A stretch of DNA of 64,000 nucleotides from JAMQKA01 sp031569985 (GCF_031569985.1 NZ_JAMQKA010000033.1:1-64000), one strand, 5' to 3'; counted from the first letter of the stretch, positions 7,801 to 15,545 are shown. The notes: generated by a model not told the origin, from the letters alone. Numbers and translations are program-made.

Positions 7801-9775
7801 TTATGACGAGACTCTTGAACCGGGTGAGCCGGGGCAGGATTGCTGGCAAGAAACGCTCAATGCCCTGCCATGGACGAATTCTTTGATGGAGCAGTGGAAT
7901 GAGCAGATGCATGCGCCGGAAAACAGGGAGTACCGAGAGGCATTAAATTGCATTTGTGCTGCGGAAAGGGCCGATTCGTTAAGTCGCCTGAAAAAAGGTG
8001 CCCTACTGGTAAAGGGCGTTCAGATTTTGATTCAGCTGTATAATGATGGAAACACGGGCTTGCCCGTGGCGCTAACGCTTGTCCGTGGGTTGAAAGCGCT
8101 GGGTAAGCGGGAACAGGCGGTAGAAATTTTGAAAACGGTGCTGGAGATGAGCGGTATCGGTAAGCAGAAGATAAATGTAGATCGCCCGTTTCTTTTACCA
8201 CTAAAGTCTCAGGATAATTCCCCGATCCAAACAGATATTCAAAAATGGCTGATGGTCCGCGTGGTGGAAGCGTGGATTATACTCAAGGACCTGTCCACTT
8301 ATTTCAGCGGTAGCCAAGAGCTGAACTTCCTGGAGATGTTGGATGGCAATCCAGAAGTGGGGAAAGAAATTATAAAACGAAATGCGCTTGTCCGAAAGGC
8401 CAATGGGGAGGAGGCTGAACCGATTCCAAATATCGATTATAACGAGTGGTTTTGGGCAGAAGGGAAAAGTTCGACAAAAGATATCATGGTTAATGGAAAG
8501 CAACCGGCTGCGGGAAGTAAAAATGCTACAGCGCTCAGGCATCTTCACTTGGCCGTACCCGGGAAGAAAGGCGGAGCCCACGGCATTCATGAAATTCGGG
8601 CACAAAAGCTGGCCAAGGAGCTTGAACGACAGGGCGTGAGTACCAGCATTGTATCATCTTCGAGCCCGGATTTTTTTAACAAGGTTGTGGAAGCAGCCGA
8701 AGAGCAGGGTCATGCATTCTATACCGGCGTCTTTGGGTACGACCTGCAGCTGCACTCTCACCACGGCATCAGCGGCAATTTGTTTGACCTGCTGGATCTC
8801 CCGGTGTTTGCATTCCTGGGGGATCACCCCTACACCGAATTTATGTGGCACCGGATGGAGCAGTGTGCGGAGAATACCGTGTTTTTGACTCCGCTCGATT
8901 CTCTGGCGGCTGAAGTGAGAAATATTTATCCCGGCAAAGCGGTCAAACCCATGGGTAATCTTTTTTCTCTTTCGGCGGATAATATTAGAAATTATTCTAC
9001 GGCGCCGTTGGCAGAGCGTTCCATCGATATCTTGGTTCCATTGGGATTGCACAAATTTTTTCTGGATCAGCAACCGCTCAAAGAACAGCTCAAGAAATTG
9101 GGTGCATCCCAGAAAAAAATCGGGTACCGGGTGTATCAAAAGGCTATAAATAATTACGAGCAATCCCTTTTTGAGACGTTCCGAGAGGTCACCGACATCA
9201 AGCTCGGAAGGGCGTATAAGTTTGGTAGCCCCAAATCCGATGAGGACCGGCGCTGGCTCAAAGTGCTCAGCCTGGTGGATTGGCAGATACGGAAAGATCG
9301 ACGCCTGGAGATGATGAAGCACCTCTCAGAGATTCCAGATAAATACAAAGTCACCATTCCAGCTCATCCCGAGGTTGCAAAGTTTATTCCTGAACTGCAG
9401 GGGAAACAGAATATAAATTGGATCGACCAGGTTAGCAGAACCAAGCTGGACGACCTCTACCAGGATGCTAAAATAGTGCTAAACTGCAACCCCACATTTC
9501 CCGATAAAGTCCATGCCCGCGTGCAAAATGGAATGCTTAACGGCTGTTTTGTGGTGTCTGACTATAACCCGGAACTGGACCGGATTTTTGGCGAGGAAGG
9601 CACAATCGGGTTAACCGGTGAACAGGGCAAAAAGGTGGAGGAGTACCTGTCGGCTGGCTGGGACTGTTTGGAGGAAAAAGCTGTTAAGGGGCGACAAATC
9701 ATAGAATCTGAATTCACCCTTGAGAAGCACGCCGAACGCCTAATTGAAATTATAACTGAACAAATCAGCCAGTAG
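4814..9775 (+). CDS. giant TPR/OGT - FkbM methyltransferase - glycosyltransferase fusion
   Basis: A 1653-residue cytoplasmic protein, first gene of the island. Residues about 1-290 are tandem TPRs. About 320-680 is a SPINDLY/O-GlcNAc-transferase (GT41) domain, with RIGFVSGGFRKHPVGWM at about 325 and the donor-site region ALDPWPYSGGLTTCEALWMG at about 570. About 760-960 is an FkbM-type SAM methyltransferase with the SAM motif AVDIGAGVGSYA near 797 and FIKLDVAGDEA near 898. About 1240-1650 is a second glycosyltransferase-like region resembling CgeB-type enzymes (KVHARVQNGMLNGCFVVSDY). The TTG start is kept because the next ATG (residue 28) would cut the first TPR helix. The TPR-OGT part is the best candidate for the enzyme that attaches the first sugar to flagellin Ser/Thr; the methyltransferase and second transferase would extend or cap the glycan. 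This role is inferred from the flagellin genes at the island end. Confidence 0.85.
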   Translation: MKSKITHAQQLLDRQASDKAIQLLRPLMAKKGAPWAIFHLMGIALLQKGEHEASVKCLQKALDRGGDESETYHLLSVNYYNLGRFEEAEEFAKEALDRRDDFLKAWVNLGSLYRAQARLEEALKCYQKANQLDPQNAGIAFRIGAIYRDQGGLDKALELFDITLRIEPDYLGALLEKADIHKKRQDYEDAEACLDTALERHGDCLAIRFNRAEVLKDQGKYEEAVEIFEELLEKYPEQGGVRINYALCLQELGQFEEAEENYLEVVEQGGDAANAFSNYLMGIHYNPNRTKEEIFEAHLEWNDKFLRDVEAVRPRPENKSKDKRLRIGFVSGGFRKHPVGWMITKALENLPDEECEIYCYTTNTRHDPITKRIHDASDSWASVVGYSNEVIAGMIREDEIDILVDLSGHAADGCLGTINREPAPIIVKWVGGLFNTTGLDAVDFLISDWYETPEGEEEFYTEKLVRLPDDYICFLPPDYAPDRQPLPAKDNGYITFGCFNNPCKVNDQLLERWAAIMQQVSKSRLLLKSKQYETRSFTNRIVATMESFGIERERIIFKGHSIHQDHLDCYNDIDIALDPWPYSGGLTTCEALWMGVPVVTLPGPTFAGKHSVTHLNNAGLPGFVADNWEEYIEMAVTLASDVEKLTEIRSSLREQVAQSPICDGRRFAAHLSVAFRKMWEQRVDGYEKKLENWQDHIEVDPLSDQEVDAIVGSVSKPETQEENEIGEKILMNGACQKQTVKSAKEKSKPYKIETKEGVTVVAPSDLEQLTTFVLLEQEQWFEEELAFATAYLKSGMKAVDIGAGVGSYALPMAKKVGHEGQVFAFEPTSDTRKFLEWGKLENGFDQLEVMSQALSDEIAPATFAAGEPPEQNKLDADGSEEVSKTTLDAWWQFTGQPKIDFIKLDVAGDEAKVILGGNKFLQENSPVILFAIANQGEQDREIKELLKELGYRLFEYIPGPQLLTEHNSDQPLDSYAMSLVACKEETQQALQKSGWIYDETLEPGEPGQDCWQETLNALPWTNSLMEQWNEQMHAPENREYREALNCICAAERADSLSRLKKGALLVKGVQILIQLYNDGNTGLPVALTLVRGLKALGKREQAVEILKTVLEMSGIGKQKINVDRPFLLPLKSQDNSPIQTDIQKWLMVRVVEAWIILKDLSTYFSGSQELNFLEMLDGNPEVGKEIIKRNALVRKANGEEAEPIPNIDYNEWFWAEGKSSTKDIMVNGKQPAAGSKNATALRHLHLAVPGKKGGAHGIHEIRAQKLAKELERQGVSTSIVSSSSPDFFNKVVEAAEEQGHAFYTGVFGYDLQLHSHHGISGNLFDLLDLPVFAFLGDHPYTEFMWHRMEQCAENTVFLTPLDSLAAEVRNIYPGKAVKPMGNLFSLSADNIRNYSTAPLAERSIDILVPLGLHKFFLDQQPLKEQLKKLGASQKKIGYRVYQKAINNYEQSLFETFREVTDIKLGRAYKFGSPKSDEDRRWLKVLSLVDWQIRKDRRLEMMKHLSEIPDKYKVTIPAHPEVAKFIPELQGKQNINWIDQVSRTKLDDLYQDAKIVLNCNPTFPDKVHARVQNGMLNGCFVVSDYNPELDRIFGEEGTIGLTGEQGKKVEEYLSAGWDCLEEKAVKGRQIIESEFTLEKHAERLIEIITEQISQ

Positions 9776-9777
9776 TT

Positions 9778-10662
9778 ATGAAGGGAATTATTCTAGCGGG
9801 GGGGAGCGGTACGCGCCTCTATCCGCTGACTCAGGCCGTATCGAAACAACTGATGCCGGTGTATGACAAGCCGATGATCTATTATCCGCTTTCTGTGCTA
9901 ATGCTGGCAGGCATCCGTGAAATTTTGGTGATTACAACTCCACAGGATCGGCAAAGTTTTAAGAACCTGCTGGGTGATGGAGTGGACTGGGGCCTTGACC
10001 TGCAATACGCAGTGCAGCCAGAACCGAAAGGATTGGCCCAGGCCTTCACTATTGGTGAGGATTTTGTCGGAGATGACGATGTCTGCCTGATTTTGGGAGA
10101 TAACATTTTTTATGGACAGGGATTCCAGCCAAAGCTGCAGAAAACGGTGCAGAATCTAAATGGTGCCACGGTTTTTGGATACTGGGTAGGCGATCCCGAA
10201 CGGTTTGGTGTTGTGGAATTTGATGAATACCACAAGGTCAAATCTATCGAGGAGAAGCCGGACCAGCCCAAAAGCAATTATGCCGTTACCGGGCTCTATT
10301 TCTATGACAACCGCGTGATGGATGTGGCAAAGACACTGGAGCCGTCGGATCGCGGGGAGTTGGAAATCACCGATATCAACAAGCAGTACCTGCAGTGGGG
10401 CGACCTGGATGTGGAGTTGCTGGGGCGCGGTTTTGCCTGGCTCGACACCGGTACCCACAAAGCGATGAGCGAGGCCTCGCAATTTGTGGAGACAATCGAA
10501 CGCCGGCAGGGATTGAAAATCGCATGTCCCGAAGAGATCGCCTGGCGAAAAGGCTGGATTGGCACGGAAGACCTCCTGCGAGTGGCGATGAAGCTGAACA
10601 AAAGCGGTTACGGCCGGTACTTGGAACGCCTGGTGCAAAAGGAGGAGAAAGCCCATGTCTGA
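9778..10662 (+). CDS. rmlA: glucose-1-phosphate thymidylyltransferase RmlA
   Basis: Makes dTDP-glucose from dTTP and glucose-1-phosphate, the entry step to dTDP-deoxysugars. The nucleotide-binding motif GGSGTRLYPLT (8-18) and KQLMPVYDKPMIYYPLS are diagnostic, as are YAVQPEPKGLAQAF, ILGDNIFYG and the late FAWLDTGTH. At 294 residues it has the usual length. It starts 2 bp after the giant glycosyltransferase and overlaps the next gene by 8 bp. The next enzyme of the pathway, dTDP-glucose 4,6-dehydratase RmlB, is not in this window and must be supplied from elsewhere. The following ketoisomerase, acetyltransferase and aminotransferase genes show that the product is directed to a 3-amino-3,6-dideoxyhexose. 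Confidence 0.96.
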   Translation: MKGIILAGGSGTRLYPLTQAVSKQLMPVYDKPMIYYPLSVLMLAGIREILVITTPQDRQSFKNLLGDGVDWGLDLQYAVQPEPKGLAQAFTIGEDFVGDDDVCLILGDNIFYGQGFQPKLQKTVQNLNGATVFGYWVGDPERFGVVEFDEYHKVKSIEEKPDQPKSNYAVTGLYFYDNRVMDVAKTLEPSDRGELEITDINKQYLQWGDLDVELLGRGFAWLDTGTHKAMSEASQFVETIERRQGLKIACPEEIAWRKGWIGTEDLLRVAMKLNKSGYGRYLERLVQKEEKAHV

Positions 10663-11060
10663 AGTAGAGTTGATCGATCTGCCCAAGCTGGAAGATCCGC
10701 GGGGCAACCTTACATTTTTTTGAGGATGAGAGCCAGATCCCGTTCGAAATCGAGCGGGTATTCTGGACCTATGACGTTCCCGGCGGACAGCTTCGCGGGG
10801 GACATGCCTATTACGAGCAGCAGGAATTTATCGTGGCACTCAGCGGCAGTTTTGATGTAGTGGTCACCAAGCCCGATGGCCGGGAAGTGACTCACAGCCT
10901 GAACCGATCGTATTACGGGCTGTACCTGCCGCCCAAAAAGTGGCGTCGCCTCGACAATTTTTCGACAAATGCTCTCTCGCTGCACGCTTCTAACATGACG
11001 TTTACGGAAGAGGATTACATCAGGGATTTCGAGGAGTACAGGAGGTTGCATGAGGGCTAG
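10655..11060 (+). pseudogene. frameshifted dTDP-sugar 3,4-ketoisomerase (FdtA/WxcM-like)
   Basis: The ATG at 10655 overlaps the rmlA stop and follows the strong ribosome site AAAGGAGGAG. The frame reads MSEVELIDLPKLEDPRGNLTFF and then hits TGA at 10721-10723, inside a run of seven T (10715-10721). With six T the frame would continue as EDESQIPFEIERVFWTYDVPGG and run to the TAG at 11058 as a complete cupin of about 134 residues, homologous to the intact neighbour. The family motif RGGHAHK is RGGHAYY here, so one of the two motif histidines is replaced by Tyr. The rest (YYGLYLPPKKWRRLDNFS) is well conserved, so the break looks recent, is a sequencing error, or is a slippage switch. As read, the product is a 22-residue stub. 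Confidence 0.8.
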
Positions 11061-11499
11061 CACGGTCTATGACAGTTCACTTATTCAACTGCCCAAAACC
11101 TATAATCAGAAGGGCAATATCACGGCCATAAATAACCTGGAGGGGATCATCCCTTTCACCATCGACCGGGTGTATTACCTGTATGACATTCCCGGTGGTG
11201 AAGGTCGCGGTGGACACGCCCATAAGTCACTGAAACAGCTCATCATTGCCGCCAGTGGCAGTTTTGCTCTTACGCTGGCCGACGGAACGACAAAGCAGAC
11301 GTTTAACCTGTCGAAACCCTATTTCGGGCTCTACATGCCGGCCGGTTTGTGGCGGGAACTGCACAATTTTTCTTCCAGTGCCATCTGTCTGGTACTGGCC
11401 TCCGAGAAGTATGATGAAGATGATTACATCCGTAGCGAACAAGAATTTAATCGATACAAGCAAAACCATGATTCATCCGCAATCAGACGTTCAGGCTGA
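11050..11499 (+). CDS. fdtA: dTDP-4-dehydro-6-deoxyglucose 3,4-ketoisomerase FdtA-like
   Basis: Small cupin of 149 residues that moves the keto group of dTDP-4-keto-6-deoxyglucose from C4 to C3, giving the dTDP-3-keto sugar that the aminotransferase uses. The family pattern is intact: KGNITAINNLEGIIPFTIDRVYYLYDIPGG, then RGGHAHKSLKQLIIAASGSF with both motif histidines, then YFGLYMPAGLWRELHNFSS. The start overlaps the end of the broken paralog by 11 bp, and its own end overlaps the acetyltransferase gene by 32 bp. FdtA (galacto) and QdtA (gluco) products cannot be told apart by eye, so the final sugar could be Fuc3N- or Qui3N-type. Confidence 0.9.
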   Translation: MRASTVYDSSLIQLPKTYNQKGNITAINNLEGIIPFTIDRVYYLYDIPGGEGRGGHAHKSLKQLIIAASGSFALTLADGTTKQTFNLSKPYFGLYMPAGLWRELHNFSSSAICLVLASEKYDEDDYIRSEQEFNRYKQNHDSSAIRRSG

Positions 11500-12016
11500 A
11501 GATATTGGTCAGAATACCAAGGTCTGGCAGTTCACGGTTATCCTGGAAGGAGCCCGTATAGGAAAAGACTGCAATATCAATTGCCATGTCTTTATCGAAA
11601 ACGATGTAAGGCTCGGCAACCGTGTAACTGTGAAAAGCGGCGTACAGCTTTGGGATGGACTCCGCATTGCAGACGATGTTTTTATCGGCCCCAATGTGAC
11701 GTTTACCAACGACAAGCACCCGCGGTCCAGGCAGTACCCGGACCGTTTCCAGGAAACGAGGATTCAACAGAACGCTTCAATCGGGGCGGGAGCTGTGGTA
11801 CTTGGTGGAGTTAAGGTCGGGGCGTATGCACTGGTTGGAGCGGGGGCACTTGTTACGAAAGATGTGCCGGATCGAGCTTTGGTGACCGGTCACCCTGCCG
11901 AGGTAAAGGGCTGGGTCAATGAGGATGGCTCTCCAATGCAGCAAAGTGACGGGACCTGGATCGACAATAAAAATAGGAAATGGATTGTAAAAGAAAACGA
12001 GCTGGTGCAGTTATGA
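11468..12016 (+). CDS. left-handed beta-helix N-acetyltransferase, FdtC/QdtC-like
   Basis: 182 residues of hexapeptide repeats: IGKDCNINCHVFIENDVRLGNRVTVKSG-like and IGAGAVVLGGVKVGAYALVGAGALVTKDV, ending in the GHPAEV turn typical of sugar O/N-acetyltransferases. FdtC and QdtC enzymes acetylate the 3-amino group of dTDP-Fuc3N or dTDP-Qui3N with acetyl-CoA. The ATG at 11468 gives the family N-terminus (MIHPQSDVQAEDIG). Reading further upstream in the same frame is possible but only lies antiparallel in meaning to the ketoisomerase gene and shows no homology. The stop overlaps the next start as ATGA. Confidence 0.88.
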   Translation: MIHPQSDVQAEDIGQNTKVWQFTVILEGARIGKDCNINCHVFIENDVRLGNRVTVKSGVQLWDGLRIADDVFIGPNVTFTNDKHPRSRQYPDRFQETRIQQNASIGAGAVVLGGVKVGAYALVGAGALVTKDVPDRALVTGHPAEVKGWVNEDGSPMQQSDGTWIDNKNRKWIVKENELVQL

Positions 12017-13134
12017 GCGTTCCGTTCCTGGATTTGAAAAAGAGTAACAGCCGGTATGAGGATGAGATCCGTGCCTCCATCGGTCGGGTAATCGATTCGG
12101 GCTGGTACCTGTTGGGTGATGAGGTAGAGCGCTTCGAATGGGAGTTTTCAGAATATATCGGCATCGATTACACCATCGGTGTGGCCAGCGGACTGGACGC
12201 ACTGACAATCATTTTGAAAGCCTACCGGACACTCGGACAGTTGCAGGAGGGTGATGAAGTGATCGTCCCTGCCAACACATTTATCGCTTCCATCCTGGCG
12301 ATTACCAATAATGACCTGAGGCCGGTGCTGGTGGAGCCCGATGAAGATACGTTCAATATCGATCCCGACCTGATCGAGGAAAAAATTACGAATCGAACCC
12401 GTGCAATCATGCTGGTTCACCTCTACGGGCAAAATGCATATAATGAAAAAATTGGCAAGTTGTGTCAGCAGTATGACCTGAAATTGATTGAGGATGCGGC
12501 GCAGGCGCACGGGGCCTGTTACAAGGATCAGCGTATCGGTTCTATTGGCGACGCTGCGGGATTCAGTTTCTATCCTGGGAAAAATTTGGGAGCCATGGGC
12601 GATGCCGGGGCGATCTGCACAAACGACCAGGAGCTGGCCGAATGTTGTCGCTCGCTGGGCAACTACGGTGGCACATCCAAATATCGTTACAAGTACAAAG
12701 GGTTCAACAGCCGGATGGATGAGATCCAGGCGGCGGTGCTGCGCGTAAAGCTCAAAGGTCTGGATACAGCGAACCAGCGCCGCCGGGAAGTAGCCGATTT
12801 CTATATCCGGAATATTTCAAATCCAAAAGTGAAGTTGCCGGTCCTCAAAGCAGATAACTCGATCCGCAATGACAGTTCACATGTGTGGCACTTGTTCGTA
12901 GTGCGCGTTCAGAACCGGGATCGATTTATTGACTACCTGGAGGAAAACGAGATTGCCGCTTCCACCCATTATCCTGTAGCCCCCAACCAACAGGAAGGAT
13001 ACCCCGAGCTCAGTGATCTGAATCTACCCGTGACTGAAAAGCTCCATCGCCAGGTTGTGAGTTTGCCGATGAGTCCTGTGCTGGAAGAAAAGAGTATGCA
13101 GAAAGTCCATAAAGTGATCGCCAATTACGCCTAA
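12013..13134 (+). CDS. DegT/DnrJ/EryC1 sugar aminotransferase, FdtB/QdtB-like
   Basis: PLP-dependent aminotransferase that converts the dTDP-3-keto-6-deoxyhexose made by the ketoisomerase to the 3-amino sugar with glutamate as donor. In 373 residues it has the conserved LIEDAAQAHGA (Asp161 contacts the PLP ring nitrogen) and FSFYPGKNLGAMGDAGA with the Schiff-base Lys190, then NYGGTSKYRYKYKGFNSRMDEIQAA. The ATG at 12013 overlaps the acetyltransferase stop (ATGA), which supports this start rather than the in-frame ATG 33 bp upstream. With RmlA, the ketoisomerase and the acetyltransferase it completes a dTDP-3-acetamido-3,6-dideoxyhexose module, apart from RmlB. Confidence 0.93.
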   Translation: MSVPFLDLKKSNSRYEDEIRASIGRVIDSGWYLLGDEVERFEWEFSEYIGIDYTIGVASGLDALTIILKAYRTLGQLQEGDEVIVPANTFIASILAITNNDLRPVLVEPDEDTFNIDPDLIEEKITNRTRAIMLVHLYGQNAYNEKIGKLCQQYDLKLIEDAAQAHGACYKDQRIGSIGDAAGFSFYPGKNLGAMGDAGAICTNDQELAECCRSLGNYGGTSKYRYKYKGFNSRMDEIQAAVLRVKLKGLDTANQRRREVADFYIRNISNPKVKLPVLKADNSIRNDSSHVWHLFVVRVQNRDRFIDYLEENEIAASTHYPVAPNQQEGYPELSDLNLPVTEKLHRQVVSLPMSPVLEEKSMQKVHKVIANYA

Positions 13135-13151
13135 CCCAACAATTTGTTTCT

Positions 13152-14426
13152 ATGACACCATCAATGACCATACAAAAAAAAGAGGATGTCGACCTGTTCC
13201 AGCTGAAAATCCAGCGGCAACAAGAGCGGTATGCGGCCACGGCAGCACGGTTAAAGAACAAGGCAACCATAAACGTGGCCTTCCTGGTGATACACAGTTC
13301 CATCTGGAAGTACCACCGAGTGTATAAGCTGATGGAGGCCGATCCGCGTTTCCACCCCACCGTTGTGGTTTGTCCCTATCTGAAAGATGGAAAAGCACAT
13401 ATGTCTGAGGAGATGGACAAAACGCTCCGGTTTATGCAGCATAGCGGGTACAATGTCCTTAAAACATATGATGAGGAGAACGACAGCTGGATCGATATTA
13501 AATCGGAACTGCAGCCTGATATCGTCTTCTTTTCAGTGCCGTACGATTATACCCGGGATGAGTACAGGCTGGCCAATTTCAGGTACGCGCTAACCTGCTA
13601 TGTCCCCTATTTTTTTACGACTAACGGAAAGAAAGGCAGCAACTACGACGGGCCGTTCCACAACCTGGTTTGGCGTTCTTTTTACGAGACGGAGATCCAT
13701 AAAAAATATGCCGAAGAATATGCGCGTAACCGGGGTGAAAATGTGGTTGTCAGCGGCTACCCGCGGTTGGATGATTTCCTGTTTGCAGATCAACAGATGG
13801 TTTCTGATCCCTGGAATAGCTCCAGTGATGAGCTGAAACGAATCATCTGGGCCCCGCACCATACTATCGATGGGCAGGGACAGGGATTGAACTATTCGAC
13901 CTTCAAGACCTATCACGAGCTTTTTAAGGAAATTGCCACCGCGTACAGCGATAAAATCCAGATCGCCTTTAAACCGCACCCGTTGCTCAAACAGAAGCTG
14001 TACAAGGATGAAGACTGGGGCAAAAAAAGGACGGACCAGTACTACAGGTTTTGGGATAACCTGCAGAACGGTTTGTTGGCAGAGGCGGATTATACCGACC
14101 TGTTCCTGACCTCAGATGTGTTGATCCATGACTGCTCCTCGTTTATGGCCGAATATTTAGCGACCGGGAAGCCCTCTCTTTACCTGCTGCACGATCTGGG
14201 CGTTCGTGAGCGATTGCATCAATTTGGGAAAATGGCCCTGCACAGGCATTACCAGGCCCAGCGGGGAGATGAAATCCTGAAATTTATTGAACACCAGGCG
14301 CTGCAGCAGAAAGACCCCATGCAGGAAGTGAGGACTAGGTTCGTGAACTCCCGTTTGATGCCACCCAACGAAAAAACAGCAGCAGAGAACATAGTGAATT
14401 ACGTTAAAAATGAAATTAGCCATTAA
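13152..14426 (+). CDS. CDP-glycerol glycerophosphotransferase-family protein
   Basis: A 424-residue soluble protein of the Glyphos_transf family, known from teichoic-acid polymerases that move glycerol- or ribitol-phosphate from CDP carriers. Visible landmarks are NVAFLVIHSSIWKYHRVYK near 60, VVSGYPRLDDF, RIIWAPHHTIDG (His pair of the active site), FKPHPLLKQKLY and the carboxyl region LTSDVLIHDCSSFMAEYLATGKPSLYL. It starts 17 bp after the aminotransferase gene. No enzyme making CDP-glycerol is in the island, but the downstream genes are predicted to make CDP-phosphoramidate. One inference is therefore that this enzyme transfers a phospho-group from that CDP donor to the flagellin glycan. Transfer of glycerol-phosphate made elsewhere is the conservative alternative. 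Confidence 0.82.
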   Translation: MTPSMTIQKKEDVDLFQLKIQRQQERYAATAARLKNKATINVAFLVIHSSIWKYHRVYKLMEADPRFHPTVVVCPYLKDGKAHMSEEMDKTLRFMQHSGYNVLKTYDEENDSWIDIKSELQPDIVFFSVPYDYTRDEYRLANFRYALTCYVPYFFTTNGKKGSNYDGPFHNLVWRSFYETEIHKKYAEEYARNRGENVVVSGYPRLDDFLFADQQMVSDPWNSSSDELKRIIWAPHHTIDGQGQGLNYSTFKTYHELFKEIATAYSDKIQIAFKPHPLLKQKLYKDEDWGKKRTDQYYRFWDNLQNGLLAEADYTDLFLTSDVLIHDCSSFMAEYLATGKPSLYLLHDLGVRERLHQFGKMALHRHYQAQRGDEILKFIEHQALQQKDPMQEVRTRFVNSRLMPPNEKTAAENIVNYVKNEISH

Positions 14427-14437
14427 ACCGAAAAAGT

Positions 14438-14740
14438 ATGCGCAAGGTAGAAGATATAATTGACATGGCTTCCTCTGGTGATTCAGGATATGAGCAGTTC
14501 AATCGCCTGATGCGAAAGTATGAGCTGGACAAGAAAGTTTATGTAGCCTATGACCACATCATAAAGATGCCGATTACGCGACATGAGCTCCAAAAGGATG
14601 GATACGCCCAGTTGGCAATTTGCCTGTGCCTGCAGGCAGTAAAACACAACGACGTTCGATTTTACAATACAGCACTGAAAATTGGCGATACCATCGATAT
14701 GGGGATGCCTGAAATCAACTTTGCAAAGCGGTATGAATAA
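14438..14740 (+). CDS. small protein of unknown function in glycosylation island
   Basis: A 100-residue soluble, helical protein (MRKVEDIIDMASSGDSGYEQFNRLMRK at the start, contents restarting at YAQLAICLCLQAVKH). No domain was recognised. It lies 11 bp after the CDP-glycerol-transferase-like gene, and its TAA stop overlaps the ATG of the formyltransferase-like gene by 8 bp, so translational coupling is likely. Its fixed place between two enzyme genes suggests a partner or carrier of one of them, but nothing in the sequence says which. It has no serine in the DSL context of an acyl carrier protein. Confidence 0.7.
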   Translation: MRKVEDIIDMASSGDSGYEQFNRLMRKYELDKKVYVAYDHIIKMPITRHELQKDGYAQLAICLCLQAVKHNDVRFYNTALKIGDTIDMGMPEINFAKRYE

Positions 14741-15545
14741 GCAACTGCAAGATGTTTTGCTGCTGGCGACATCCCATAATGTGACCAAGGCGTATGTGGC
14801 AAAGCTCCACCAGGCAGGGCTGCGTCCCGCAAACATCCTCCTGCTCAGCTGGGAGCAGGATACGCGTCGGGAAGAAGTACGCTTTGATACAGAACCCTTG
14901 TTCGAGTTATGGGACGATATTAGGCTTTCATTATTAGAGGCTGAAGTGTATTCAACCGATTTAACCCGCCCTGCCCGGGAAGTTTTGAACGAGATTGGCT
15001 GGAGTTACAAAGAAAAGACGATTACAGATATAAACGACCCGTCATTAGTGAATTATTTGTGCAAAGATCTGTCAGAAAAGCATATCATTTTTTGCGGTGG
15101 GGGAATCCTGAGAAAGCCGATGCTGAACTGCGGTAAGCAGTTTATCCACATTCACCCTGGAGTAATACCGGATATGCGCGGCGCTGACTGCCTGCTGTGG
15201 AGTGCACTGGTTAAAAATGAGATCGGGATGAGTGCATTTTTTATGAATGAAGGTATCGATACAGGGAATATAATAACGACTCGTACCTTCGATATACCCG
15301 GTTTTGACAGTGATATCACCTCCTTTCCTCCTTCCGTGATCAAGGAAGTCCTGGTCAACCATGTGGATCCTCATTACAGGGCGGAAATGTTGGCACCACT
15401 TTTCAAAAATGCGCAGGATCCAAGTAACTGGGGGACGGTGCCTCAGCAGAACGATGAGGGCAAGACCTACTATTTTATGCACGATGCCCTGCTGCCGCAG
15501 GCACTTGAAAAGTTTTTTAAACCGCAAAAGCGAAAGGTGGGCTGA
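14733..15545 (+). CDS. formyltransferase-like protein
   Basis: 270 residues with a formyltransferase-fold core: IIFCGGGILRKPML near 120 followed by FIHIHPGVIPDMRGADCLLWSALVKNE, which corresponds to the N-x-H-x-S-L-L-P-x-x-R-G signature of Met-tRNA, GAR and sugar formyltransferases, then GMSAFFMNEGIDTGNII. The asparagine of the Asn-His-Asp catalytic triad appears to be His here (IHIH for INIH), so classical N10-formyl-THF chemistry is uncertain. The ATG at 14733 is preferred because it couples to the previous stop. It ends 1 bp before the glutamine-kinase-like gene, which ties it to the phosphoramidate genes. It could formylate or otherwise acylate an amino sugar. Confidence 0.75.
   Translation: MNKQLQDVLLLATSHNVTKAYVAKLHQAGLRPANILLLSWEQDTRREEVRFDTEPLFELWDDIRLSLLEAEVYSTDLTRPAREVLNEIGWSYKEKTITDINDPSLVNYLCKDLSEKHIIFCGGGILRKPMLNCGKQFIHIHPGVIPDMRGADCLLWSALVKNEIGMSAFFMNEGIDTGNIITTRTFDIPGFDSDITSFPPSVIKEVLVNHVDPHYRAEMLAPLFKNAQDPSNWGTVPQQNDEGKTYYFMHDALLPQALEKFFKPQKRKVG

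Noticed and set aside
11246..11467. Longer start of the acetyltransferase
   Set aside because: It would overlap the ketoisomerase gene by 250 bp, and the extra residues do not resemble an acetyltransferase.
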